This document shows positions 9,216 to 17,344 of a stretch of DNA of 64,000 nucleotides, piece after piece. The first letter of the stretch is position 1. Every line of letters starts with the position of its first letter. Made by a program: the position numbers and the translations under genes. The stretch covers positions 697,378 to 761,377 of the forward strand of contig KB906733.1 of the NCBI GenBank assembly GCA_000381585.1, in the 5' to 3' direction. Below the pieces are notes generated by a model, which was given only the letters and a program-made list of their open reading frames with translations, was not told the DNA's origin and did not search any database. The DNA comes from Acidobacteriaceae bacterium KBS 83. GTDB taxonomy: Bacteria > Acidobacteriota > Terriglobia > Terriglobales > Acidobacteriaceae.

Positions 9216-9398
9216 TCTCTATTTCCAGTGTAGCGAATTCGGCACGGTGAAATGGCACATTTCTGAAGAATGTTTCTGTCGCGGTTTCAAATTGAAACCT
9301 GCTGCAGTCCGGGCCCTTATGAAATTTGACGCTGACGGGAGACGCTCAAAATGGCGTACTCGCTGAGCCGTTTCCTAAGACTGCTGAACCTTGCAAAC

Positions 9399-10586
9399 TC
9401 AGTGCTCAGATTCTCCCCCTAGGCATAGCCGGGCGGGAGTGGATGTGTCACACGTGTTGGAAACGAAGCGGTTGCCCGTGCCCAGGCCGTCGTAGACGAG
9501 GTCGAAGGGCTGGTTGTGAAGTACAGCATTATTCGCGATGATGTTGTGCTCCGCCACATCTCCGAAGAATCCCGGGAATACGGAGACGTTGGCGGTGGAG
9601 ACGACGACGATACCTCCGGCAAGGGGGACGCCATTGATGATGGTCGGGGCACCACTCGCCTGGTTCTCGCGCACCCTATTCTCCCAAAGCACGATGTGGT
9701 CGCCGCCAGCGATCATGATGCCCACGCCGGTTAACGCAAAGGGCAAATCACCTGCCGGGCAAAAGTTGTTGTTACCCGCGGTGATGTTGTGGGAGGCCCG
9801 CCAATGGTGCACGCCAGAAATCGTACCCGTGTTCAGGAACACCAGACCCGCGCAGCTGCCCTGCAGCAGGTTGTCCGTCACGCGGCCTCTGGCCGAGTCC
9901 CGCACGAGAATCCCCCAGAGGTCGGCAAAAGCGGTGTTGTATCGGACCGTAAAGTCGGCCTCTGGCGAGTCGCCCACGTAGAAGCCGGCGTCATGGCTGC
10001 CGTAACTCGTGTTGTACTCGAACCGGCCGTGCGTGGAGTCGAAGGCAGTGATGCCGTAGCCCTGATTATTCGCCGCCACGTTGTGGTCCGCGCGGGGCCG
10101 ATTCGTGTCGGCGAAGACGATGCCAACCCCGGGGAAGCCCTGTATCGTGAAGCCCGTCACGCGCACGTCGTTCACTACCCCGAGCCCATGACCGTCTGCA
10201 TCGACGTTCGCGACACAAATGCCATTGAGGCCGTTGTTCTCGTAGTCAATCGGGGGGAAGAATAGCTTAAGACAGACCGACCGTGGTTTGGCCGGCGGTT
10301 CGAGGACCGTTATCCCCGCTCCCGCGCCCTTGAGGGTGATGCCATCCTTGGTGATAAGCAGGTTCTCCCGGTAGGTGCCCGGACCGACACACACCGTGGC
10401 GCCGGTTGGTGCGGTGTCGATCGCGTCCTGAATGGATTGCCCGGCCACCACCTGAACGGTGCAAGCCGGGTCTGGGGCCGCTCGTCCGATCCCGGTGAAA
10501 ACGAGAACGATGAGAACTCCTGCAAAAAGAGCGGACGTTTGCACTGCTGATACGGAAATCCGAAACATGAATCGGCTAATGCTCAT
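9399..10586 (-). CDS. Secreted right-handed parallel beta-helix (NosD-like) protein
   Basis: 395 residues with a signal peptide (hydrophobic core at about residues 18-33, ending near GIGRAA). The mature part begins CTVQVVAGQSIQDAIDTAP and then VCVGPGTYRENLLI, the classic start of parallel beta-helix proteins. Repeated coils rich in N, G and D follow (HNVAANNQGYGI, YNTAFADLWGILV, ENRVRENQASG). Such proteins are extracellular or periplasmic polysaccharide-binding or -processing proteins; no catalytic triad can be assigned. An AAGGAGAATG segment spans the ribosome-binding site and start region. It converges on the GH28 gene with a shared terminator, and diverges from the CadC-like regulator gene, so the two may share a regulatory region. 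Confidence 0.8.
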   Translation of the reverse strand: MSISRFMFRISVSAVQTSALFAGVLIVLVFTGIGRAAPDPACTVQVVAGQSIQDAIDTAPTGATVCVGPGTYRENLLITKDGITLKGAGAGITVLEPPAKPRSVCLKLFFPPIDYENNGLNGICVANVDADGHGLGVVNDVRVTGFTIQGFPGVGIVFADTNRPRADHNVAANNQGYGITAFDSTHGRFEYNTSYGSHDAGFYVGDSPEADFTVRYNTAFADLWGILVRDSARGRVTDNLLQGSCAGLVFLNTGTISGVHHWRASHNITAGNNNFCPAGDLPFALTGVGIMIAGGDHIVLWENRVRENQASGAPTIINGVPLAGGIVVVSTANVSVFPGFFGDVAEHNIIANNAVLHNQPFDLVYDGLGTGNRFVSNTCDTSTPARLCLGGESEH

Positions 10587-10848
10587 ATCATTCTCCTTGG
10601 TTCACAGCTGACCACGCTTGACCGATTTGCAGGAACCGCCGCATCAAGCCTCCGGTTTTACTCGGGTTCCCTTTCGAATGTGGGAAAGACGCTGCGCTCA
10701 ATTGACGTCATGTTCAATGCTCTGTCTATCCTCTTCGTATCCTTTTTCCGTCCCTTACTAAGGCCTCTGATCGGAAGCGTTTAGCTTCCTGAATTCCTCA
10801 CCTTCAACCCCTGAGCGAACAGTTGCGATCACCATTTCCCCGCGGTAG

Positions 10849-10869
10849 ACTCACCCCTTCGGGGAGAGT
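10849..10869 (+). promoter_or_regulatory. Hairpin covering the ribosome-binding site of the CadC-like gene
   Basis: ACTCACCCC pairs with GGGGAGAGT around a 3-nt loop, with a single A-A mismatch. The right arm contains the GGGGAGAG ribosome-binding site 6-7 nt before the GTG start at 10875, so the site would be hidden when folded. CCC/UUCG/GGG is an alternative stable tetraloop register. Confidence 0.6.
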
Positions 10870-10874
10870 ACCCG

Positions 10875-12905
10875 GTGGTTAGCCGACAAGGGGGCCTTCC
10901 TATCTGGCGCTTCGGCGCCTTCGAGCTAGAAGGACGTACGGGAGAACTGCGCCGGAATGGCGTGGTGATCAAACTGCAAGAACAGCCGTCCCGCCTTCTC
11001 CTCTTTCTGCTCGAGCACGCCGGCGAAATCATCACCCGTGAGGACTTGAGGCAAGAGCTATGGTCCGCTGATACTTTTCTCGATTTTGATCACGCTCTCA
11101 ATTCGAGAGTGATGAAGCTGCGCGAGGCGCTCGGTGATTCCAGCGACAACCCCGTCTACATCCAAACCATTCCTCGCAAGGGTTATCGCTTTGTAGCACC
11201 TGTACGTACGGTGCACCCATCCACTCCTGCGCAAGTCTCACAAGGGGCTGGCAGCGTCCTATCCCCTAGCGACCCAGAACGCGAAAGGGCTTTCGACGGA
11301 GCGGCTACGCGAGGCTATCCGGGAAGCTACATTCCGCCACCCGACGGGGAATTCAAGACTGACAGTCCCACGACCGGAGAAGTGAAGACTCGATTCTCGG
11401 CGCAACCATCACGACCGTGGCAAGTCGCGCTCATCGTAGGCGTCCTGTTGTTCATCATTGGTCTACTCGTAGTGATGAGCAGGGGGAACCTGCGCAATTC
11501 AATCCTGCAAAGACCGAGCCTGGTTCGCATCCACTCCCTGGCCGTGCTGCCACTTGAAAATCTGTCAGGAAATATTGAACAGGAATACTTTGCAGACGGA
11601 ATGACCGCTGAGTTGATCACGGAACTCGGGAAGATCTCCTCGATACGTGTGATCTCGCGGACCTCGGTCATGCGGTACAAAGGCATCCGCAAGCCGCTGG
11701 CGCAAATTGCCCGCGAACTTGATGTCGATGCAGTTGTGGAAGGAGAGGTACTTCGTTCGAACGACCGCGTGCGAGTCACTGCCCAACTCATCTCTACAGC
11801 TGAGGACAGGCACATATGGGCAGAGGCTTACGACCGTGACCTTCGCGATGTTGTGGCTTTGCAAGGCGACGTCGCTCGGTCCATCGCCAGCGCGATCCGT
11901 GCGAGAGTGACGCCAGCGGAGCTTGCCCGCATCGCTCCCGCTCGTCGCGTGGATCCGGAGGCATATGAGGCATACCTTAAAGGCCGCTATTTTTTTGAAA
12001 AGCGAACCTCAGAAGGAATCTACAAAAGCCTGGAGTTTTTTGAGCAAGCCATTCGCAACGACCCGCAATATGCACAGGCATATGCCGGTCTGGCAAAGAC
12101 CTACCAGATTCTCGGTTCGTATGAGATGCTCCCACCGAACGAGAGCTATCCAAAGGCTCGGGAAGCAGCTGATAAGGCACTGCAGTTAGACGGCGCCCTG
12201 TCGGAAGCCTACACCGCGCGGGGGCTTGTCGCGTCCTTCTACGAATGGGATTGGGATGCCGCCGAGCAGGACTTTCGAAGTGCTTTTATGGTGAACTCGA
12301 ACGACGCCACGGCGCATCATTGGTATGCGGAACACCTGATGAATGTTGGACAGGTAGACCGCGCCATCGCGGAACTCGAACGCGCACGGGAGCTCGATCC
12401 TCTGTCACTCCCGATCAACGCTACACTGGGACGCGTTTACCGGGATGCTCGCAGATACGAAGAATCAATAAATCAGTGCAGGAAGACGCTGGACCTTGAT
12501 CCTGACTTTGCATTGGCCCACTGGTGCCTTGGAGTTTCCTATGTGGCAGAGAAGCAGTATGCGGAGGCGATAACCGAGATGCAACGTGCCGATGCAGTTG
12601 GTGAATCGCCACTTTATACATATGGTCTCGGTTATGCCTACGCAGCGGCGGGAAACAAAGCCAGAGCGAGAGCCATCATTGAGGAGCTCAAGCAGGAGTC
12701 GCACACAACTTACATGCCAGCAGTTTTCATTGCGGCAATCTATGGAGAACTAGCCGAAAAGGATCGTGCTTTCGTATGGCTCCAGCGAGCTTACGACGAA
12801 CGAGATCCTCAAATCACTTACTTGCTCCTTGATCCGTTCATGGACCCGCTCCGCTCTGATCCACGCTTCAACGCCCTGGTGCATAAAGTCGGCTTCCCGC
12901 AGTAA
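10875..12905 (+). CDS. CadC-like winged-helix regulator with TolB-like and TPR domains
   Basis: 676 residues from a GTG start. Residues 1-110 form an OmpR/CadC-type winged helix (LEHAGEIITREDLRQELW, then YIQTIPRKGYRFVAPV). A transmembrane helix lies at about 182-202 (VALIVGVLLFIIGLLVVM). A domain like the one fused to adenylate cyclases and TolB-like proteins follows (SLAVLPLENLSGN, YFADGMTAELI, IWAEAYDRDL), then TPR-like helices from about 370 to the end. The layout puts the DNA-binding part in the cytoplasm and the TPR part in the periplasm. Signal and target genes are unknown; the divergent beta-helix gene is a possible target. The ribosome-binding site lies in a hairpin. Confidence 0.88.
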   Translation: MVSRQGGLPIWRFGAFELEGRTGELRRNGVVIKLQEQPSRLLLFLLEHAGEIITREDLRQELWSADTFLDFDHALNSRVMKLREALGDSSDNPVYIQTIPRKGYRFVAPVRTVHPSTPAQVSQGAGSVLSPSDPERERAFDGAATRGYPGSYIPPPDGEFKTDSPTTGEVKTRFSAQPSRPWQVALIVGVLLFIIGLLVVMSRGNLRNSILQRPSLVRIHSLAVLPLENLSGNIEQEYFADGMTAELITELGKISSIRVISRTSVMRYKGIRKPLAQIARELDVDAVVEGEVLRSNDRVRVTAQLISTAEDRHIWAEAYDRDLRDVVALQGDVARSIASAIRARVTPAELARIAPARRVDPEAYEAYLKGRYFFEKRTSEGIYKSLEFFEQAIRNDPQYAQAYAGLAKTYQILGSYEMLPPNESYPKAREAADKALQLDGALSEAYTARGLVASFYEWDWDAAEQDFRSAFMVNSNDATAHHWYAEHLMNVGQVDRAIAELERARELDPLSLPINATLGRVYRDARRYEESINQCRKTLDLDPDFALAHWCLGVSYVAEKQYAEAITEMQRADAVGESPLYTYGLGYAYAAAGNKARARAIIEELKQESHTTYMPAVFIAAIYGELAEKDRAFVWLQRAYDERDPQITYLLLDPFMDPLRSDPRFNALVHKVGFPQ

Positions 12906-12909
12906 AGAG

Positions 12910-13004
12910 GGAAACTAGTTGAGCGTTCGCGGCATGGTGAAGGTGAAGACGCTGCCCTGACCGGGAGTCAAGTGGACGCTGATGCGACCCCCCGTGCTGT
13001 TCCA
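12910..13004 (-). pseudogene. Remnant of a histidine-kinase 3' end (duplicate of 14486-14581)
   Basis: This 95-bp stretch is nearly identical to the end of the PAS/GAF kinase gene at 14486-14581, including its stop codon and the bases beyond it. Read leftwards it encodes TPGQGSVFTFTMPRTLN followed by a stop, with a one-base slip near the GGGGGG at 12988-12993. It has no promoter or upstream kinase part. It is best read as a leftover of a duplication or insertion that brought the neighbouring kinase gene to this place. Confidence 0.85.
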
Positions 13005-13100
13005 CAGAAAAGGCCGATAGAAGCCTCTTTACACGTCGGGAGGATGACGGGTGGGAAGCGGTTTATGCTGACCTTGCCTAATAGGGTGGAGGCTTGATGG

Positions 13101-14495
13101 ATGGTCAGTTCTCTTGAATTGCGGCGCATCGCGGCGTTTTCGAAACTGCCGGACGATCAGATTCATTGGTTTCTGAGTCATGCACAGGAAGTCGCTGTTC
13201 AAGCAGGAGAGGCTTTCGTGCGACAGGGCGACCCAGCAGACTGGATGTTCATTTTCCTGGATGGACTTTTTCAATGGAGAGGAGAATTCGGCGGTGACAC
13301 TGTGTCACTTCCAGCCCAAGCTGGTGACGTTAGCGGGGTGTTTCCTTTCTCCCGGATGAAACAGTTTACTGTGACCGGCCGCGCGCAGACCGACGGACGG
13401 CTTCTCAAATTTCCGGCCGCGCTTTTCCCAGAACTCATACAAAAGATGCCAGAACTGACGGCGACACTCGTCGCCATGATGTCCGACAGAATACGAGAAG
13501 GAACCCGAATAGAGCAGCAGCGCGACCGCCTGGTCTCATTAGGCAAACTATCGGCAGGACTCGCGCACGAGTTGAACAATCCCGCATCTGCCGCGAAACG
13601 TGCGACCGGTCAAATGCGCGACGCGTTGGTGAGGATGCGAAACGCAAACGCTGCGTTATGGCGGCTGCGGTTAGACGATTCGGAGAAGTCTCGAATCGAA
13701 GAAGCGGAAGCTACGCTCCTGCTGTCAGATATGACTCCATTAGAGGCTCTCGCGCTCAGCGACCTGGAAGAGGGACTGGACTCGATATTGCGGAGCCATG
13801 GCCAAGATAATCCAGGGGATTTGTCGGCAGCGCTGGCAAGATGCAACATGCCCCCGGCTGCACTCGCGTCTCTTCTAACAGAGCTTGGCTCAGCCACCGC
13901 CCGTGATGCCATCAAAAGGATCGCAGCAACGGCGGAATTGGCGTGGCATTTGAACACGATAGAGAGCTGCACGTCACGAATATCGAGTCTCGTCCAGACG
14001 GTAAAGGAATATACCTATATGGATCAGGCACCGGTGCAGAACGTTGATGTCGTGCGGAGCCTGGAAAACACACTTGGTATTTTGGCCCATAAACTGAAGC
14101 CCAAAATCAACGTTAAGCGCGATTATCAGGCCATTCCTCTTCTTGTGAACACGGTGGGAACCGAGCTAAGTCAGGTTTGGACCAACATTATCGAGAATGC
14201 GATCGATGCGATGCCTGGTCAGGGCGAACTTCAGGTACGGACCTTCCGCGAAGACCACTTCGTTGTGGTGGAAATTAGCGACAATGGCCCGGGAATTCCT
14301 CCTGAGATAAGGCCCCACATCTTTGACCCTTTTTTCACCACCAAAGGTGTTGGTGAGGGAACGGGCCTCGGCTTGAATACTGTGCAAACAATTGTCCGAA
14401 AGCACGGTGGTAACGTCCAGGTTGACTCTAAGCCCGGCGATACTCGTTTTCAGGTATGGCTTCCCTTTGCCGCTTCGCCTGAAGCGGAAACCTAG
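13101..14495 (+). CDS. Sensor histidine kinase with N-terminal cyclic-nucleotide-binding-like domain
   Basis: 464 residues. Residues ~5-130 resemble a CRP-type cNMP-binding domain (LPDDQIHWFLSHAQEVAVQA, then RQGDPADWMFIFLDG). The conserved cyclic-nucleotide phosphate-binding signature is not obvious, so the ligand may differ. The phospho-acceptor motif LSAGLAHELNNPA places the histidine at about 156. The ATPase domain shows the N box (NIIENAIDAM), DNGPGIP, FDPFFTTK and GTGLGL. No transmembrane helix is seen, so it is cytoplasmic. No response regulator gene is adjacent. GGTGGAGG precedes the ATG by about 8 nt. Its stop shares the CTAG tetranucleotide with the stop of the convergent kinase gene. 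Copies of that gene's 3' end flank it on both sides. Confidence 0.9.
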   Translation: MVSSLELRRIAAFSKLPDDQIHWFLSHAQEVAVQAGEAFVRQGDPADWMFIFLDGLFQWRGEFGGDTVSLPAQAGDVSGVFPFSRMKQFTVTGRAQTDGRLLKFPAALFPELIQKMPELTATLVAMMSDRIREGTRIEQQRDRLVSLGKLSAGLAHELNNPASAAKRATGQMRDALVRMRNANAALWRLRLDDSEKSRIEEAEATLLLSDMTPLEALALSDLEEGLDSILRSHGQDNPGDLSAALARCNMPPAALASLLTELGSATARDAIKRIAATAELAWHLNTIESCTSRISSLVQTVKEYTYMDQAPVQNVDVVRSLENTLGILAHKLKPKINVKRDYQAIPLLVNTVGTELSQVWTNIIENAIDAMPGQGELQVRTFREDHFVVVEISDNGPGIPPEIRPHIFDPFFTTKGVGEGTGLGLNTVQTIVRKHGGNVQVDSKPGDTRFQVWLPFAASPEAET

Positions 14496-16870
14496 TTCAA
14501 CGTTCGCGGCATGGTGAAGGTGAAGACGCTGCCCTGACCGGGAGTCGAGTGGACGCTGATGCGGCCGCCATGCTGCTCCACGATCGCACGGCAGATGGCG
14601 AGTCCCAGGCCTGTGCCACCCATCGAACGCGAGTCCGATGCGTCCACCTGCTGGAACCGCTCGAAGATGATCTCGAGCTTCTCCGGTGGTATGCCGCGAC
14701 CATGGTCCTCCACCTCGAAGGTGACTTCATTGTCGCCGGTTGCCGTGGCAGTCATGCGAACTTCGCCGCCGGGATGTGAGAACTTTACCGCATTGCTGAT
14801 CAGGTTGGTCAGCGTCTGCAGTGTACGGTCCACATCCACCATCACATCGACTGGCTGCGCGTCGATGCGGAAAGTAATGTTGTGGTGCCCGGCGACGGTG
14901 TGTTGCAGGTCTGCGGCCCGGCGGAGCAGGTCCACTGCGTTCGCCCTCTCGCGATGCAGCGGCAGGCGCCCGGAGCCGATGCGCTCGAAATCGAGAATGT
15001 CGTTGACCAGGCGGACAAGACGATCGCAGTTACCGATGGCCACATCGAGCATCTGCGCCAGCTTCTCCGGCCGCTTCTCAAGAACGCCGCCCGCGATCAG
15101 GCCAAGCGCGGCGCGCAGCGATGTAAGCGGCGTGCGCAGCTCGTGGCTCACCGTGGAGATGAACTCGTCCTTCATGCGGTCGAGGCGGCGGCGCTCGGAG
15201 ACGTCCGCAAACGCTACGACCGTGCCGCTGACGATCCCATCGTGAACGAGCTGACGCGCGACGTACTCGACAGGGAAGGATGTGCCGTCCTTGCGCCAGA
15301 AAACTTCATTGTCCACGCGCACCGGCTCTTCGGAGTGCAGCGCTCTAGAAATCGGGCAGTCTTCGTACGGATAGGGCGTGCCATCAATTCTCGAGTGGTG
15401 GACCAGCTCGTGCGTGTTTTTGCCGATGATTTCGTCCACCGCATAGCCGAACATGCTCGCGCCCGCCTCATTGCAGAAGGTGAGGTCGCCGCGGATATCC
15501 AGCCCCCAGATCCCGTCGCCCACTGAAGCGAGGATCGATTCTCTCTGCCGCATCAGCGTGTGCAGCTTCTCCTCGGCGTCGGTCTGTTCCGTAATGTCGA
15601 TGCCATGGCTGAGCACGATCGGCTCTGTGCCTGGGAGTTGCAGCAGCTTGTTGCGATAGGCGACAACGGCCGACTGCCCGTTCGGCCGCTTCAGATAGAA
15701 CAAACCCTGATGTTCGTGCTGTTCGTTGAGTGCGCTGACGTATTGCTCGTAGTCGCGCTTGTGGTCGTCTGCGATGTAGTCAAACAATGGCGTGCCGACG
15801 ATCTCCTCCGGCGTGTGACCGAGGATAGCGGCGGCATGTGAGTTGATCGACTGGATGTTGCCGTCCAGATCGTGCGTGCAGATGATGCCAAGCGAGCCTT
15901 CGACCAGCTGGCGGTAACGCGCCTCGCTGGTGCGCAGCCGATCGAGTTCCTGACGCTGCTCTGTGACGTCGACGCCAGTGGTGATGACGAAGTTGATGTC
16001 GCCCTGCGGATCGTTGAGCGAGCTCGCGGTCCACGCGATGCGACGCATTCCTCCGTCACGTGTGCGCCAGTGCATTTCGTAGCTTCCGTCTAACTTGCCG
16101 GCGCGTGCCTGCTCGAACATGCGCATCGCGTGATCCCGTTCTTCGGCGGGGAAGAGCTCCTCGGGGAAGGAGCGGCCAACGAGCTCGGCGAAGCTGAAGC
16201 CGCTGACGGTTTCGCAGGCGCGGTTAAAGCGCACGATGCGTCCCGCTGTGTCGAGCACCAGAACAAGCGCATGGATCGAGTCGAGAACCGAGGTGACGAA
16301 GTTGCGCTCAACCGTAAGCGCGCGCTCGATGCGCTGGCGTGAGCGCACCACGCGGTCCTGCTGGTTGGTCTTGGAGTAAAGCTCGAGGCGGGTGATGATC
16401 TGGCGTGCCAATACTTCGAGCGTGCGTCCGTGCTCGCGCGTAAACATGTTCGGTTCGGGCGAGCAAACTGCTAATGTGCCCAGCACTGTGCCGTTTGGCG
16501 CAAAGATCGGCGCAGCAGCGTACGACCGGCAATAGGTGGTCGCCGCGAGCGGTACGCCTGATGGCGCAAAGCGATAGTCCTGTGCGGCGTCATCGATCAC
16601 CATCGCATTCGGCTCGAGGATGGTGTACTGGCAGGCCGAGGTAGCGCGCGGCTGCTGACGGCTCAGAAATCCGATGCGCGATTTGAACCAGACGCGGCTC
16701 GCGTCGATGAATGAGATGAAGGCGTAGGGTGCGCGACAGAAGCTTGCTGCGAGGCGAGTGATCTCATCCAGTGCCGGGTCCGGCAACGTGTCAAGGATTT
16801 CGTATTGCGCGAGAGATTTGAGCCTCTCGGCTTCATCTCTTTGCATCATCGTCGGGCTGGCAATCTGCAT
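14492..16870 (-). CDS. GAF and multi-PAS hybrid sensor histidine kinase
   Basis: 792 residues from ATG 16870. The N-terminal GAF domain has the family start RLKSLAQYEILDTLPDPALD. Three PAS/PAC units follow (each ends in a DVTEQ, DITEQ or DVSER type motif), then the HisKA motif FISTVSHELRTPL with the histidine at about 576. The ATPase domain carries NLISNAVKFS, EDHGRGIPP, FERFQQ and GTGLGLAIC. No membrane helix is visible, so this is a soluble multi-input sensor. Start choice is uncertain: a TTG at 16909 is also in frame, and neither start has a clear ribosome-binding site. No partner regulator lies next to it. Its last ~90 bp are duplicated at 12910-13004. Confidence 0.92.
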   Translation of the reverse strand: MQIASPTMMQRDEAERLKSLAQYEILDTLPDPALDEITRLAASFCRAPYAFISFIDASRVWFKSRIGFLSRQQPRATSACQYTILEPNAMVIDDAAQDYRFAPSGVPLAATTYCRSYAAAPIFAPNGTVLGTLAVCSPEPNMFTREHGRTLEVLARQIITRLELYSKTNQQDRVVRSRQRIERALTVERNFVTSVLDSIHALVLVLDTAGRIVRFNRACETVSGFSFAELVGRSFPEELFPAEERDHAMRMFEQARAGKLDGSYEMHWRTRDGGMRRIAWTASSLNDPQGDINFVITTGVDVTEQRQELDRLRTSEARYRQLVEGSLGIICTHDLDGNIQSINSHAAAILGHTPEEIVGTPLFDYIADDHKRDYEQYVSALNEQHEHQGLFYLKRPNGQSAVVAYRNKLLQLPGTEPIVLSHGIDITEQTDAEEKLHTLMRQRESILASVGDGIWGLDIRGDLTFCNEAGASMFGYAVDEIIGKNTHELVHHSRIDGTPYPYEDCPISRALHSEEPVRVDNEVFWRKDGTSFPVEYVARQLVHDGIVSGTVVAFADVSERRRLDRMKDEFISTVSHELRTPLTSLRAALGLIAGGVLEKRPEKLAQMLDVAIGNCDRLVRLVNDILDFERIGSGRLPLHRERANAVDLLRRAADLQHTVAGHHNITFRIDAQPVDVMVDVDRTLQTLTNLISNAVKFSHPGGEVRMTATATGDNEVTFEVEDHGRGIPPEKLEIIFERFQQVDASDSRSMGGTGLGLAICRAIVEQHGGRISVHSTPGQGSVFTFTMPRTLN

Positions 16871-17344
16871 TGAATGAGGAGGAAGAGTCGCCTGTAAGTA
16901 TTGTGTCAAAGCGCCGGGTTCGAGCCACTGCCACTATTGGTGCAGAGCGAACGGCAAACCGGGCAAAATCCGTTACTTGCGTGATTCTCCTTTCGGGAGG
17001 GCGGATTTCGGGAAACGCGGTTCCACAACTGGTCGTCAACGCGGTTTCCACGTCAGAAAAATCGCACTACAGTCCAGACGGATGAAGAGGGAACGAAGGT
17101 GGATATCCGGGCATTTTTCTTCTTGTCGACTAGGAACGGCTCGATCAAGCCCGCGCTGGCCGCCCGAATTGTGGCGCAAGTTGCTGTTCCCGTTGGAGCA
17201 AGCTGAAGCTCCGGATTTGCCAAACGCTGACAGGAAGCAATCGCCTTAGATTGCTATACTTGAATGAGCTTTGACGCGGCCGGCCTTAGGCAACAGGTCC
17301 GGGGTCGTTTTCCTCTCCGCGGCGTCCAATACGTGGTTCCCACG
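16871..17344. other. Intergenic region between divergent kinase and dxs genes
   Basis: 474 bp without a convincing gene. Near the right end, TATACT at 17255-17260 is a good -10 candidate for dxs; no clear -35 is seen at standard spacing. GCAATC and GATTGC form a small hairpin just before it. An ATG at 17264 is in frame with dxs but would lie at or before the expected transcription start. Confidence 0.5.
17255..17260 (+). promoter_or_regulatory. Candidate -10 element of dxs
   Basis: TATACT, about 85 bp before the chosen dxs start. Transcription would begin near 17267, which argues for translation starting at 17345 rather than at the upstream ATG. No good -35 hexamer lies 15-19 bp upstream. 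Confidence 0.35.

Larger units (their letters stand above)
8965..9398. other. Intergenic region between convergent GH28 and beta-helix genes
   Basis: 434 bp without a gene. It holds, in order, a C-rich stretch, the 29-bp tandem repeat, a strong bidirectional terminator (9179-9211) and a 17-bp palindrome at 9283-9299 (GGTTTCAA, central A, TTGAAACC). No open frame here has family sequence or a good start. Confidence 0.6.

Noticed and set aside
9251-9268. Possible sigma-54 promoter (TGGCAC)
   Set aside because: The -24 part matches but TTGC is missing at the -12 position and no rightward gene follows.
12921-13016. Open continuation of the CadC-like gene into a new domain
   Set aside because: The gene ends cleanly at 12905; the similarity that follows is to the kinase 3' end on the other strand.
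17264-17344. Upstream in-frame ATG for dxs
   Set aside because: It adds 27 residues without family sequence and lies at the expected transcription start of the TATACT promoter.
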